Part shown: positions 1 to 7,985 of the stretch, piece after piece
Numbering within the stretch: the stretch's first letter is position 1
How the letters are laid out: every line of letters begins with the position of its first letter
Source of the DNA: Hyphomonadaceae bacterium
Lineage (GTDB): Bacteria > Pseudomonadota > Alphaproteobacteria > Caulobacterales > Hyphomonadaceae
Assembly: GCA_024742355.1 (NCBI GenBank)
Contig: JANSYM010000003.1
Span: 1 to 64,000 of the forward strand
Direction of reading: 5' to 3'
Length of the DNA stretch: 64,000 nt
Notes under the pieces: model-generated
Seen by the model: only the letters and a program-made list of their open reading frames with translations
What the model was told of the DNA's origin: nothing
Database searches by the model: none
Program-made: the position numbers and the translations under genes

Positions 1-194
1 GCGCTACCGAACAAGGGGTACAGCTCCCCAAGCCAAGCCACGCGGCCACCGCTCCCCCTCTCAATCCAGCCGTTCCGGACTAGCCTCTCATCAGAAGGAG
101 ATGGGGAGAAGTGTAGAGGCCGGGACAATCGGTCGGATTGGGTGGGGGATTAAGGGGCTGGTTTGGGGCAGGAGCGGACCAACGCACCCCAGGT

Positions 195-276
195 CCTCAT
201 CCTGAGCGAAGTCGAAGGATTAAGGGCCGTGCTTCCTGAAAGCCCGCCTCGTCCTTCGACTTCGCTCAGGATGAGG
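195..276. repeat. Dispersed inverted-repeat element, copy A
   Basis: Two perfectly complementary 25-base arms at 195-219 and 252-276 (core CGAAGTCGAAGGA against TCCTTCGACTTCG) flank a 32-base spacer. A related, longer copy in the opposite orientation lies at 38637-38753 and shares both arms and the spacer motif GGGCCGTGCTTCC. It looks like a REP/BIME-type extragenic palindrome. No coding potential is seen. Confidence 0.8.
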
Positions 277-306
277 CTCAAGGAGGGATTCCCGATCCGA
301 ATGCCC

Positions 307-327
307 GCTTTGACGCCGTAAGCGGAC
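307..327. repeat. Short palindromic element (GCTTTGACGCCG type), copy 1
   Basis: GCTTTGACGCCGTAAGCGGA begins here and can fold through CCGCTT/AAGCGG. Similar copies lie at 923-945 (same strand, just after the next gene) and at 38963-38985 (opposite strand). Copies 1 and 2 are direct repeats flanking the gene at 381-920. Confidence 0.6.
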
Positions 328-380
328 AAAGTGATGTTGGCATGATAGGCCGAGGTTTTGTTTCAAAAGTCGGAGCATAG

Positions 381-920
381 ATGTCTAAGTTCATTTCTAA
401 CGATGATGCGGATGCTACGTCGTTCTCGATTCTTGAATCGCGCGGGTTTCGACTGCGGCGAGAACTGAACTCAGAGAATGGTGTAGAATACGATATTGCA
501 GAATCTGACTTCGGAGAATTCTGGGGACTCTCACCAGTGGATGTGCTGGGATTGATACACATGCATCAAGAGCGAGGCGAGAACTGGAAGCCTAACAAAC
601 AAGAAATTCGCCGCTTTGCCGACTTCGATAAGAACCGCCGAAAAGAAATTCGGAATGAGATTCGGGAAGAAATATTCTCCGAACTCGCCAAACCCAAGTA
701 CCTAATCACCTTCGTCTTGGGGATGATGTCCGGACTGCGATTGATATTGATAATTAGCTTCGCGGCGGTCTACTTCAATTACCATCTTGATGCTGCATCC
801 GCTGTATCATGGATCACGCTTCCACTTGCTATCGCCGGCATCTGGAAATGCTTCGACGCAATTGAGAAGATTACCGACTTCTACATGTCGAAGACATCGG
901 GGCGGACGACGGTAAAATGA
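381..920 (+). CDS. Hypothetical membrane protein
   Basis: I do not recognise this 179-residue protein. Residues 1-105 are hydrophilic and charged, with an Arg/Lys/Glu-rich stretch near 80-100 that could be helical or coiled. Two hydrophobic segments follow (about 112-135 and 143-158), so the N-terminal part is probably cytoplasmic and anchored by a hairpin of two membrane helices. The start ATG has CGGAG a few bases upstream. The gene is visibly richer in A and T than its neighbours and is flanked by direct copies of a short palindromic element, which suggests horizontal acquisition. No function is proposed. Confidence 0.7.
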   Translation: MSKFISNDDADATSFSILESRGFRLRRELNSENGVEYDIAESDFGEFWGLSPVDVLGLIHMHQERGENWKPNKQEIRRFADFDKNRRKEIRNEIREEIFSELAKPKYLITFVLGMMSGLRLILIISFAAVYFNYHLDAASAVSWITLPLAIAGIWKCFDAIEKITDFYMSKTSGRTTVK

Positions 921-922
921 CA

Positions 923-945
923 GCTTTGACGCCGAAAGCAGACAT
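923..945. repeat. Short palindromic element, copy 2
   Basis: GCTTTGACGCCGAAAGCAGA begins here, right after the stop codon of the gene ending at 920. It can pair GCTTT with AAAGC. It differs from the reverse complement of the copy at 38963-38985 at only one of 23 positions by my reading. Confidence 0.65.
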
Positions 946-960
946 ACACACCCAGCTGTC

Positions 961-982
961 GCCCGCGACCAAAGCCGCGGGC
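961..982. terminator. Hairpin, possible terminator
   Basis: GCCCGCG (961-967) pairs with CGCGGGC (976-982) just past the stop of the minus-strand peptidase gene. No T-run follows on either strand, so this is only a weak terminator candidate. Confidence 0.35.
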
Positions 983-991
983 TGTTACTGG

Positions 992-3064
992 TTACTCTTC
1001 CTCATCCTCCTTCGCCGGATCATATTTGGCGAACCAGCCCATGATATTGTCGGTCTTGGCGATCAGGCGTGACGGCCGGCCGGCAATATAGTGTGACGAG
1101 CCCGGTACACGGATCAGCGCTGTGTCGACGCCTTTCAGTTTCAGAGCGGTGTAGAACTGTTCAGCTTCCCAGGTCGGCGTGCGCCAGTCTTCTTCGCCGA
1201 CCATGACCAGGGTTGGGGTCACGACATTCTCGATCAGCATGATTGGTGAGAAGTCGAGGAAAGCGTCCGGGTTTTCCCATGGGTCCTCACGGATCCAGTG
1301 ACGCCGGACGAATTGCGCAATGTCAGCCGACAGCGCCATGGTCATCCAGTTGATCACCGGCTTGATGCTGGCGGCAGCCGCGAAACGGTCGGTCTTGCCA
1401 ACCGTCCATGCGGTCAGGATGCCGCCGCCCGAGCCACCCGTGACGAACAGGCGATCTTCGCTGACATAGTCGCGTTCGATCAGCGCATCAACGACGCTCA
1501 TCAGGTCTTCATAATCATTTCCGGGATAGGCCTTGTCGATCGCCATCGCGAAGTCGGCGCCATAGCCGGTTGAGCCGCGCGGGTTCACGTAGACAGTGAC
1601 ATAGCCTTCGGCGGCGTAACGCTGGATCTCGCTGGCAAAGAAGGGGCCATACATGGCGAAGGGACCGCCATGGATTTCCAGGATCATGGGATAGGAACCG
1701 TCGGCTTCAAATCCGTGTGGCAGGGCCACCCAGGCTTCGATTTCCAGGCCATCGACCCGCGACGGCACCTGGATTTCTTCGATCGCTGCCATATCGAGAT
1801 GATCGAGCACGTCTGAATTCAGATCCGTGAGTACGCGGTCTGTGACATTGCGGCCCATGACGGCAATTTCAGCCGGGCGATCCGGCGAGCCGGCAGTGTA
1901 GGCAATCACCGGTCGACGCGTTTCAGACACGCTGAAACTGGCGCCAGCATAAGGACGGCCAATGGAGGTGCCGCCGAGATTGGTGGCCAGTGTCGCAACT
2001 TCGCTGTCCATCGAGACCGAGACCAGATCAATGACGCCGGCATTCTCGATCTGCGCGATCAGGCTGCGACCGTTCGGATGCCAGACCATATCGTCAAAGG
2101 AGCGATCAAAGTCAGCGGCGAGTTCGACCGAGCCGCTGCCATCAGCATTCATCACATAGAGGTCGGCCTGCTGATAGGATTTCAACAGGTCATCATAGCC
2201 AAGATAGGCGATCTTGCTGCCATCTGGTGAGACGACCGGGTTCGTATCCGGGCCATCGCGCGTGGTCAGAACCGTGCGGCTCAGGTCCGACAGATCGACG
2301 CGATAGATCTCGCTCTCGATCGGGTCGAGATCGCGATCTTCGACATCATTGCCGACAACCAGAAGCGCGTCGTTTCCGAGCCAGGCTGGCGCGCCGAAAT
2401 CGGCCTCGCCATTTGTGATCTGGCGCGGTGTTCCGCCATTGGTCGAGACCGTATAGACGTGGGTGGCGCCTTCTTTCAGATAGCCTTGGCCATCGAAGCG
2501 GAAGGTCAGGTCATCAAACACGCGCACCGGCTCTGCCCATTCTGCGCCCTCTGGCTTGGCGATTGGCTTGGCAAAACTTGGGGTTTCGCCTACTGTGAAC
2601 ATGGTGAAAGCGATATGCGAACCATCGGGCGACCAGGTTGCGTTGCCAGGGCCGCTCGGCAGCTGCGCCAAAGATACCGACCGATCGCTGTCGAGATAAT
2701 AGAGCCGCAAGTCCGGCTTGCCATCCGTGGCGGTGGTGTAGATCAGCCGGGTCCCATCTGGCGACCAGCGCGGCGCGCCCGCAGAAGGGCCGCCTGTGAT
2801 CAGGGGACGATGCTCGCCAGAGCGCACGTCCAGCGTCCACAGATCGCCGCGATCCTGATCCTTCAGCTTGTCCATGGAATGACGGACATAGACGATCGTC
2901 CGGCCATCCGGCGAGATTTGCGGATCAGCGGCATATTCAATGTCGAACACACGCTCGGCGGTAAATTTTCGGCTGGTATCTTCTTCATGTCCGTCGGCCA
3001 TGGCCGGACCGGCAACGAGGCCGAGCGCCAACAGGCCGCCCAGCGTTTTTGATGCACGCATCAC
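992..3064 (-). CDS. Secreted S9-family peptidase (prolyl oligopeptidase type)
   Basis: This 690-residue protein has an N-terminal signal peptide (about 1-23, ending AMA-D), a beta-propeller region with repeated SPDG motifs (about 40-400) and a C-terminal alpha/beta-hydrolase domain. The catalytic serine lies in GGSGGG (Ser545), with a likely Asp626 in GEEDWRTP and His658 in SSHY, the expected S9 order. Such enzymes cut short peptides, here probably in the periplasm. The Asp/Glu-rich tail (KEDEEE) is unusual but probably neutral. It is transcribed alone, divergent from the acetyltransferase at 3163. Family confidence is high; substrate specificity (dipeptidyl- or acylaminoacyl-peptidase) is open. 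Confidence 0.93.
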   Translation of the reverse strand: MMRASKTLGGLLALGLVAGPAMADGHEEDTSRKFTAERVFDIEYAADPQISPDGRTIVYVRHSMDKLKDQDRGDLWTLDVRSGEHRPLITGGPSAGAPRWSPDGTRLIYTTATDGKPDLRLYYLDSDRSVSLAQLPSGPGNATWSPDGSHIAFTMFTVGETPSFAKPIAKPEGAEWAEPVRVFDDLTFRFDGQGYLKEGATHVYTVSTNGGTPRQITNGEADFGAPAWLGNDALLVVGNDVEDRDLDPIESEIYRVDLSDLSRTVLTTRDGPDTNPVVSPDGSKIAYLGYDDLLKSYQQADLYVMNADGSGSVELAADFDRSFDDMVWHPNGRSLIAQIENAGVIDLVSVSMDSEVATLATNLGGTSIGRPYAGASFSVSETRRPVIAYTAGSPDRPAEIAVMGRNVTDRVLTDLNSDVLDHLDMAAIEEIQVPSRVDGLEIEAWVALPHGFEADGSYPMILEIHGGPFAMYGPFFASEIQRYAAEGYVTVYVNPRGSTGYGADFAMAIDKAYPGNDYEDLMSVVDALIERDYVSEDRLFVTGGSGGGILTAWTVGKTDRFAAAASIKPVINWMTMALSADIAQFVRRHWIREDPWENPDAFLDFSPIMLIENVVTPTLVMVGEEDWRTPTWEAEQFYTALKLKGVDTALIRVPGSSHYIAGRPSRLIAKTDNIMGWFAKYDPAKEDEEE

Positions 3065-3162
3065 CTTGTCTCCCGTTTAATTTGCCTCAGGCCTAGCACT
3101 AATTATCGAAACCGGCCAAGCACCGCCTTTTCCTCGCCACAAGAAATCATTACATTAACCCC

Positions 3163-3612
3163 ATGAGCCTGTATTCTCATCCGGGTGCGGGATGGTCGAT
3201 CCGCCACTGGCGGCGCGACGATTATCCGCAAATTGAGGTGATCTTTCGAGAATGCCTCGCCGCCTTTCCGTGGCGCGGATCGGCGCGCGATGAGGTGATC
3301 CGGCTGCGTCAGGCTCTGTCCGCCAATATCGCTTTTGTTGCCGAAGAGAAGAATGCCGGCGTGGTCGGCTTCCTCACCCTGGAGCAGGGCAAGGCCTATG
3401 TCCCGCATGTCTTTGTCGATGGCGACTGGCGTTTTTGCGGTGTCGGCAGCGGCCTCTTGCAGGTGGCGCGCAATTTTGTCGGCCGGCCGCTCAAGCTGGA
3501 TGTCGACATCCAGAACGCGGCCGCGATCGAAGCCTATACGGCGCTCGGCTGGAAAGAGCAGGCCAAAGTCGGGCGTGGCAGCCGCGAACAGGTCCGCCTG
3601 GTTGGGCCTTAA
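3163..3612 (+). CDS. GNAT-family N-acetyltransferase
   Basis: This 149-residue protein has the compact GNAT layout: an N-terminal WSIRHWRRDDYPQIEVIF strand-helix and, after a central strand region (VVGFLTLEQGKAYVPHVFVD), a GVGSGLLQVARN segment that matches the acetyl-CoA pyrophosphate-binding motif (usually Q/RxxGxG/A), then the C-terminal NAAAIEAYTALGWKE typical of the family. It likely transfers an acetyl group to a small molecule or an N-terminus; the acceptor cannot be read. The ATG has no clear ribosome-binding site. Its stop codon overlaps that of the convergent deaminase gene within the palindrome TTAA. Confidence 0.88.
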   Translation: MSLYSHPGAGWSIRHWRRDDYPQIEVIFRECLAAFPWRGSARDEVIRLRQALSANIAFVAEEKNAGVVGFLTLEQGKAYVPHVFVDGDWRFCGVGSGLLQVARNFVGRPLKLDVDIQNAAAIEAYTALGWKEQAKVGRGSREQVRLVGP

Positions 3613-4625
3613 GCGAACGCGGCAGCAACCTCGTCAATGGCGCTCAGATGCACGGCCTGTTCCTCAGACGTGAGGAAGGAGCCGGTAAAACTGTTGCGAG
3701 CGAGGGTTACAAGATTCTCGCGGGTCAGGCCGACTGCGGCTGTGGTTTCGACATAGTTCTGGTTCACATATCCGCCAAAATAGGCCGGGTCATCGCTATT
3801 GATCGTCGCCTTGAGGCCGAGGTCCAGCATGCGCTTCATCGGATGGTCCTGCAGATCATCGACGACGCAAAGCGACAGGTTGGAGAGCGGGCAGACTGTC
3901 AGGGTCAGCCCTGCCTGTTTCACGCGGGAAATCAGCGCCTCGTCCTCGAGCAGGCGATTGCCATGATCGATGCGGTCAATCTTGAGCAGGTCGAGCGCTT
4001 CGTAGACATATTCCGGTGGGCCTTCCTCGCCGGCATGTGCGACCAGTTTCAGACCCTTCTCGCGCGCAGCCGCGAAGACGCGTTCGAATTTTGAGGGCGG
4101 GTGACCGACCTCGCTGGAATCAAGCCCGACGCCGTGGATACGGTCGAGATAGGGTTCGGCCTGAGCCAGGGTTTCGAACGCATCCTCCTCGGGAAGGTGT
4201 CGCAGGAAGCACATGATCAGCTTGTAGGTGATGCCGTATTTCGTCTTTGCCGCGTCGAGGGCGGCGAGAATGCCATTGATCGGTGTGCTGAACGGTAAGC
4301 CCCGTTCGGTATGACCCTGCGGATCGAAGAAGACCTCGACATGGCGGACATTATCGGCCTGGCAACGCTGAAGATAGGCGTCGGTCAGATCGTGGAAATC
4401 CGCCTCGGTCTGCAGCACGGACATGCCCTGATAATAGATATCGAGGAAATCCTGCAGATTGGAGAAATTGTAGGCGGCTTTGACCTCCTCCAGCGTCTTG
4501 AACGGCAGGTCGACCTGATTGCGCTCCGCAAACAGCATCAGCTGTTCGGGCTCCAGGCTGCCTTCCAGGTGGAGGTGAAGTTCTGCCTTGGGCAGGGCGG
4601 CGATCAGGGCGTTTAAATCGGTCAT
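3609..4625 (-). CDS. Adenosine deaminase-family protein, probably adenine deaminase
   Basis: This 338-residue protein belongs to the zinc adenosine/AMP deaminase superfamily. Metal and catalytic motifs are present: HLHLEG (His17, His19), HAGEE (His197), IDHGNRL and NSDDPAYFGGY (Asp278). The FFDPQGHTERG motif near residue 102 is typical of the type-2 adenine deaminase branch rather than true adenosine deaminases, so conversion of adenine to hypoxanthine in purine salvage is the best guess. Length is normal for the family. The gene stands alone and converges on the acetyltransferase with a 4-base overlap. Adenosine as substrate cannot be excluded. Confidence 0.88.
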   Translation of the reverse strand: MTDLNALIAALPKAELHLHLEGSLEPEQLMLFAERNQVDLPFKTLEEVKAAYNFSNLQDFLDIYYQGMSVLQTEADFHDLTDAYLQRCQADNVRHVEVFFDPQGHTERGLPFSTPINGILAALDAAKTKYGITYKLIMCFLRHLPEEDAFETLAQAEPYLDRIHGVGLDSSEVGHPPSKFERVFAAAREKGLKLVAHAGEEGPPEYVYEALDLLKIDRIDHGNRLLEDEALISRVKQAGLTLTVCPLSNLSLCVVDDLQDHPMKRMLDLGLKATINSDDPAYFGGYVNQNYVETTAAVGLTRENLVTLARNSFTGSFLTSEEQAVHLSAIDEVAAAFA

Positions 4626-4746
4626 TCGGCTCTGCTACTATGAACCAGGCGATTTGGGGAGCCCTGTAACTAAGCCCTCGCGCATTCGTTAACCGCTGAT
4701 ATAGTCTTCCTCAAAGGGCGAATGGGGAAGCCTTGGGAGATGTCGC

Positions 4747-5538
4747 ATGGGTTTGATATGGTGGATCATACCGGCTCTGGCAGGTGTGATTGGACTGGTG
4801 CTGAGTTTTGCCGGACTCGGGCGCTTGCTGAAAATGAGACTGGCCGCGGGCGCTTTGCGTTTCCTGCTGGGGATCGGGCTGATTGGCGGTGCGGGCCTCG
4901 GCGTCCTCGCCGGGCTCAACCTGCAAACCTACAAGGCGCTGACCAAGGAACGCGACGTCGCGCAGATTGAATTCGCGCAGGAAGACGGCGCTGAAGACAC
5001 ATACACAATGACCATGACGCTGCCGGAAGGTGAAATCATCCGGCAGGAAGGATTTGTCGGCGACGAATTCCAGGTCAGTGCACAGGTCATCCGCTTTTCG
5101 CCGATGAAGCAGCTGCTCGGCTATGAAAGCCTGTACCGGCTCGAATTCATCGAAAGCCGCTACGCGCAGCGCTATGACTCAACGCGCCTGTCGACCTCGA
5201 CATCCTACGGCCGCCGCGTCAGCGAAGACGGCAAGCTGGAAGTCTTCGACCAGGAGATTGGCTTCGATGTATATGGCGCCCTGGTCAATTATGGCGGCGA
5301 GTCAGAACTCGACCAGGTGCTCGAGGAAGAGCTCGAACCGAACAGCGAGGATGTGCAAAGCCTGTTCTCGGCGGGGATGCTCTCTTCCAAGGATGCGGGC
5401 GGTTCTGCGCCGTTCGGCTCCGCGGTCTACTTTCCCATGGGTGACCGCTTGAAATACAAGGTGCGTATCACGCAGAGTGCCCTTGTCGTCGAGCCCGAGG
5501 ACAATCGCACGCGGCAAAGAATGGTATCAGGGAACTAG
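4747..5538 (+). CDS. Hypothetical membrane-anchored protein
   Basis: I do not recognise a family for this 263-residue protein. Residues 3-60 hold two hydrophobic helices (IPALAGVIGLVLSFAGL and a second at about 38-58), followed by a soluble domain rich in Glu and Tyr that is probably periplasmic. The soluble part alternates strands (TMTMTLPEG, FIESRYAQRY, YKVRITQSALVVEP) and looks beta-rich. The start is supported by GGGAG nine bases upstream. It ends three bases before the methyltransferase gene, so it probably heads the plus-strand run that continues to 7982. Confidence 0.75.
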   Translation: MGLIWWIIPALAGVIGLVLSFAGLGRLLKMRLAAGALRFLLGIGLIGGAGLGVLAGLNLQTYKALTKERDVAQIEFAQEDGAEDTYTMTMTLPEGEIIRQEGFVGDEFQVSAQVIRFSPMKQLLGYESLYRLEFIESRYAQRYDSTRLSTSTSYGRRVSEDGKLEVFDQEIGFDVYGALVNYGGESELDQVLEEELEPNSEDVQSLFSAGMLSSKDAGGSAPFGSAVYFPMGDRLKYKVRITQSALVVEPEDNRTRQRMVSGN

Positions 5539-5541
5539 ATC

Positions 5542-6171
5542 ATGTTTGGATTATGGGAACGATATGTGGTGCCGCCTCTGATTTCATGCGCGTGTTCGTC
5601 CAAACCAATCATGAAACAACGCGCCAAGATCGTCCCGGAAGCCGAAGGTGTGGTGCTCGAGATCGGCTGTGGGTCTGGCACCAATTTCAATCTCTATGAT
5701 GAGACCAAGGTCAGCCACCTGCACGCAATCGAACCGGCCGAAGGCATGGTCAAACGCGCCCGTGCGGCCTGGGCAGAGGGGCGCCGCGACACGCCGTGCG
5801 ACATTCATCTGTGCGGCGCTGAAGCTGTGCCGCTGGAGGATGGCAGCGTCGATACCGCTGTTGTGACGTTTGTATTGTGCACCATCCCGGATTGGGAAAG
5901 CTCGCTGACCGAACTGCGCCGCGTGCTCAAGCCGGGTGGCAAAGTACTGTTCTCTGAACATGGCCTGGCGCCGGACGAAGGCGTTGCCAAGTGGCAGCGC
6001 CGGGTTGAACCCGTGTGGAAGCGCATGGCGGGCGGTTGTCACCTGACGCGGGATACCAAGACGATGCTGGAATCAAGCGGCTTCAGTGTCGACCAGCACG
6101 ACACCATGTACCTGCCGAACACGCCCAAGATTGCCGGCTTTGCGAGCTGGGGCAGCGCGCGTGTCGCGTAA
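5542..6171 (+). CDS. Class I SAM-dependent methyltransferase
   Basis: A 209-residue Rossmann-fold methyltransferase. Motif I is VLEIGCGSGTNF (about 37-48), followed by HAIEPAEGMVKRA with the ribose-binding acidic residue, then AEAVPLEDGSVDTAV and the post-motif LRRVLKPGGKVLFSEHG of the UbiE/METTL7-like group. The N-terminus (MFGLWERYVVPPLISCACSSKPI) resembles METTL7-like proteins, which often have hydrophobic N-termini. The substrate is not evident. The gene starts three bases after the previous stop, and the next gene probably starts inside its last codons, so translational coupling is likely. Confidence 0.9.
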   Translation: MFGLWERYVVPPLISCACSSKPIMKQRAKIVPEAEGVVLEIGCGSGTNFNLYDETKVSHLHAIEPAEGMVKRARAAWAEGRRDTPCDIHLCGAEAVPLEDGSVDTAVVTFVLCTIPDWESSLTELRRVLKPGGKVLFSEHGLAPDEGVAKWQRRVEPVWKRMAGGCHLTRDTKTMLESSGFSVDQHDTMYLPNTPKIAGFASWGSARVA

Positions 6172-6985
6172 GGCGCGCCCACCGCATCTTCCTTTCCTGA
6201 ACGGTGTGCCAGGCTTCGAACCTGGCCTTGATCCGATTCCGACAGAGCAATGGCTGATACCAGACACCGAAGCCGACGCCTGGCTGCGCGACAAATGCCT
6301 GATCATGAAAATGTCGCGTCCCGAAGTGTCCGGAGGAACGCTGGACAGCGCGGCGTGCGAAGAACTCCTGGCAATGATGGTGGATGCGACAGGCAATGTC
6401 CCTGGTCAGAGCATGCCGTCGGCGCTGGAAGAAGCGGCCTCGCTGGTGTCGGATGATCTTTGCATTCTGGAGGCCCGCCGCCCAGGCGACTGGCGCCTGA
6501 CCGCGGGGGTATTGTGCGCGCCGACCTATTGGACACTGCCGGAACGTGTCGGCCTTGACCTTGGTGGGTTGCACGGCCCGGTACCGGACGGCGATCCGGA
6601 ACTTGCCAGCCGAATCGGTCGTATTTTCACCGGATTGCAGCCTGGCGTCGTGCTTGAGCGGTTTAACTGGACCGTGCAGGCCAGCGACAAGCGCTACACG
6701 CCTGACCGACCAAGCACAGCTGGAAAGTCGCCGCGCGATCTGCATTTCCGGGTTGAACGCCAGACGCTGCGCAAACTGCCGGAGAGCGGCGCGGTGGTGT
6801 TCACGATCAGGATCTGCCTTGATCCATTGCTGCCGATCCTGGAGGACGGAGCAACGCGCGAAGCATTCGAGGATGCCTGGCTCGGCGCGCCTGCGCATGT
6901 TCGAGCCTATAAGCATTGGCAAGAGCTCGAGCTGCTGGTTGCCGAAGCCTGTCGCCAGGCGCAGAATGCGGGTCAGATCTTGTAA
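6161..6985 (+). CDS. Heme-dependent oxidative N-demethylase-like protein (DUF3445)
   Basis: About 274 residues with features I associate with the DUF3445/heme-dependent oxidative N-demethylase family: PFLNGVPGFEPGLDPI near the start, LVSDDLCIL, GDWRLTAGVLCAPTYW (about 110-126), LERFNWTVQ, LHFRVERQTLRKLP and VVFTIRICLDPL. Known members bind heme and a ferredoxin/flavodoxin-type partner to remove a methyl group from dimethylamine. No upstream ATG is available in frame without a long overlap; I chose the GTG at 6161, which overlaps the methyltransferase by 11 bases. No reductase partner is adjacent, so the physiological substrate remains open. Confidence 0.8.
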   Translation: MSRKARPPHLPFLNGVPGFEPGLDPIPTEQWLIPDTEADAWLRDKCLIMKMSRPEVSGGTLDSAACEELLAMMVDATGNVPGQSMPSALEEAASLVSDDLCILEARRPGDWRLTAGVLCAPTYWTLPERVGLDLGGLHGPVPDGDPELASRIGRIFTGLQPGVVLERFNWTVQASDKRYTPDRPSTAGKSPRDLHFRVERQTLRKLPESGAVVFTIRICLDPLLPILEDGATREAFEDAWLGAPAHVRAYKHWQELELLVAEACRQAQNAGQIL

Positions 6986-6996
6986 CGGAGGCGGCG

Positions 6997-7518
6997 ATGA
7001 CAAAACCTGTTCCAGGCCGGATGACGGCCGCGATCGAAGGCGATTTTGTCCTCTTTCTGATCGGCATGCGAATCCACAAACTGTGGAAGGTCTGGAAATG
7101 GATGCCGGTGTTCATGGCGATGCCGCGAATGCTCATGGAGCTCGGCAAGAACCCAGAGCATGGTCTGCTGCACACCAAGACCTTTTTCAGCCTGCGCAGT
7201 CCGTATCTGGTTCAGTACTGGCGCAGTTTTGAAGACCTGCACGCTTATTCGGTCGACAAGAGCCTGGAGCATTTGCCGGCCTGGAAGGCCTTCAACAAGG
7301 CGGTCGGCACCACCGGCGATGTCGGCATCTGGCACGAGACCTATCTGATCAAGGCCGGGACGCACGAAACCGTGTATGGCAACATGCCGCCGGTCGGGCT
7401 CGGCGCTGCCTTCGGGCTGAAGCCCGCAACCGGGCGAAACCGCAGCGCCAAAGGCCGCCTGCAGCAAACCGACGGAAATGACCAGCCGGACATGGACGAC
7501 GCTGACAAAGCGACCTAG
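6997..7518 (+). CDS. DUF4188-like (dimeric barrel monooxygenase-related) protein
   Basis: A 173-residue protein starting MTKPVPGRMTAAIEGDFVLF at an ATG preceded by GGAGG. The features FLIGMRIHKLWK, SLRSPYLVQYWRSFEDLHAY and a conserved HETYLIKAG match what I recall of the DUF4188 family, distant relatives of ferredoxin-fold monooxygenases and of the aldoxime-dehydratase region. The last 45 residues are polar and probably disordered. It begins 11 bases after the N-demethylase-like gene and is likely in the same operon, hinting at oxidative amine or aldoxime metabolism; this is inference. Confidence 0.75.
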   Translation: MTKPVPGRMTAAIEGDFVLFLIGMRIHKLWKVWKWMPVFMAMPRMLMELGKNPEHGLLHTKTFFSLRSPYLVQYWRSFEDLHAYSVDKSLEHLPAWKAFNKAVGTTGDVGIWHETYLIKAGTHETVYGNMPPVGLGAAFGLKPATGRNRSAKGRLQQTDGNDQPDMDDADKAT

Positions 7519-7544
7519 ATAAGCGCCAGATCGATGGAGCTTGC

Positions 7545-7982
7545 ATGAAATACTGGTTGTTCAAATCCGAGCCCTTCAAGTGGAGCTGGGATCAGCAAAA
7601 AGCCAAAGGTGAGGCCGGCGAGGAATGGGACGGCATTCGCAACTATCAGGCGCGCAACAATATGCGTGAGATGAAAATCGGCGATCGCGGCTTTTTCTAT
7701 CACTCGAATGAAGGCCTGGAAGTGGTTGGCATCGTGGAGGTTTCCGCCGAAAGCGCACCGGATTCGACCACTGATGACGAGCGCTGGGACTGCGTCCATA
7801 TCCGCGCCCTGACCGATATGCCGGACCCTGTTACGCTGAAGGCTGTGAAAGCCAATGAGGCGCTGGCCGCCATGTCTCTGGTGACCAGCATGCGCCTGTC
7901 GGTGCAGCCGGTGCTTGAGGACGAGTGGATGGAAGTCTGCCGCATGGGCGGACTGAACGGTAAAACGCTAAAACCGCTTTAG
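7545..7982 (+). CDS. EVE domain-containing protein
   Basis: A 145-residue single-domain protein beginning MKYWLFKSEP, with EWDGIRNYQARNNMREMKIGDRGFFYHS, the classical EVE-domain start seen in thymocyte nuclear protein 1 relatives (PUA-like fold). EVE domains recognise modified bases in nucleic acids, and bacterial stand-alone versions are suspected readers of modified DNA or RNA. Length matches the family exactly. It is preceded by GGAG and lies 26 bases after the DUF4188-like gene, with which it may be co-transcribed. No modification enzyme is next to it. Confidence 0.92.
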   Translation: MKYWLFKSEPFKWSWDQQKAKGEAGEEWDGIRNYQARNNMREMKIGDRGFFYHSNEGLEVVGIVEVSAESAPDSTTDDERWDCVHIRALTDMPDPVTLKAVKANEALAAMSLVTSMRLSVQPVLEDEWMEVCRMGGLNGKTLKPL

Positions 7983-7985
7983 GCG

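Larger units (their letters stand above)
1..380. other. Intergenic region, no gene recognised
   Basis: No convincing coding sequence or RNA gene is seen here. The stretch holds the inverted repeat at 195-276 and a short palindromic element at 307-327. The first 190 bases are C/G-rich and unassigned; they may be the flank of a gene or repeat lying outside the window. Confidence 0.5.

Noticed and set aside
2459-3052. Long open frame on the plus strand opposite the S9 peptidase gene
   Set aside because: It lies entirely within a well supported gene, has no recognisable domain and has the Arg/Ala-rich composition usual for shadows of GC-rich genes.
6086-6160. Longer N-terminal extension of the N-demethylase-like protein from a GTG at 6086
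   Set aside because: It would overlap the methyltransferase by 86 bases and adds an Arg/Ala-rich segment unlike the family; the GTG at 6161 fits better.
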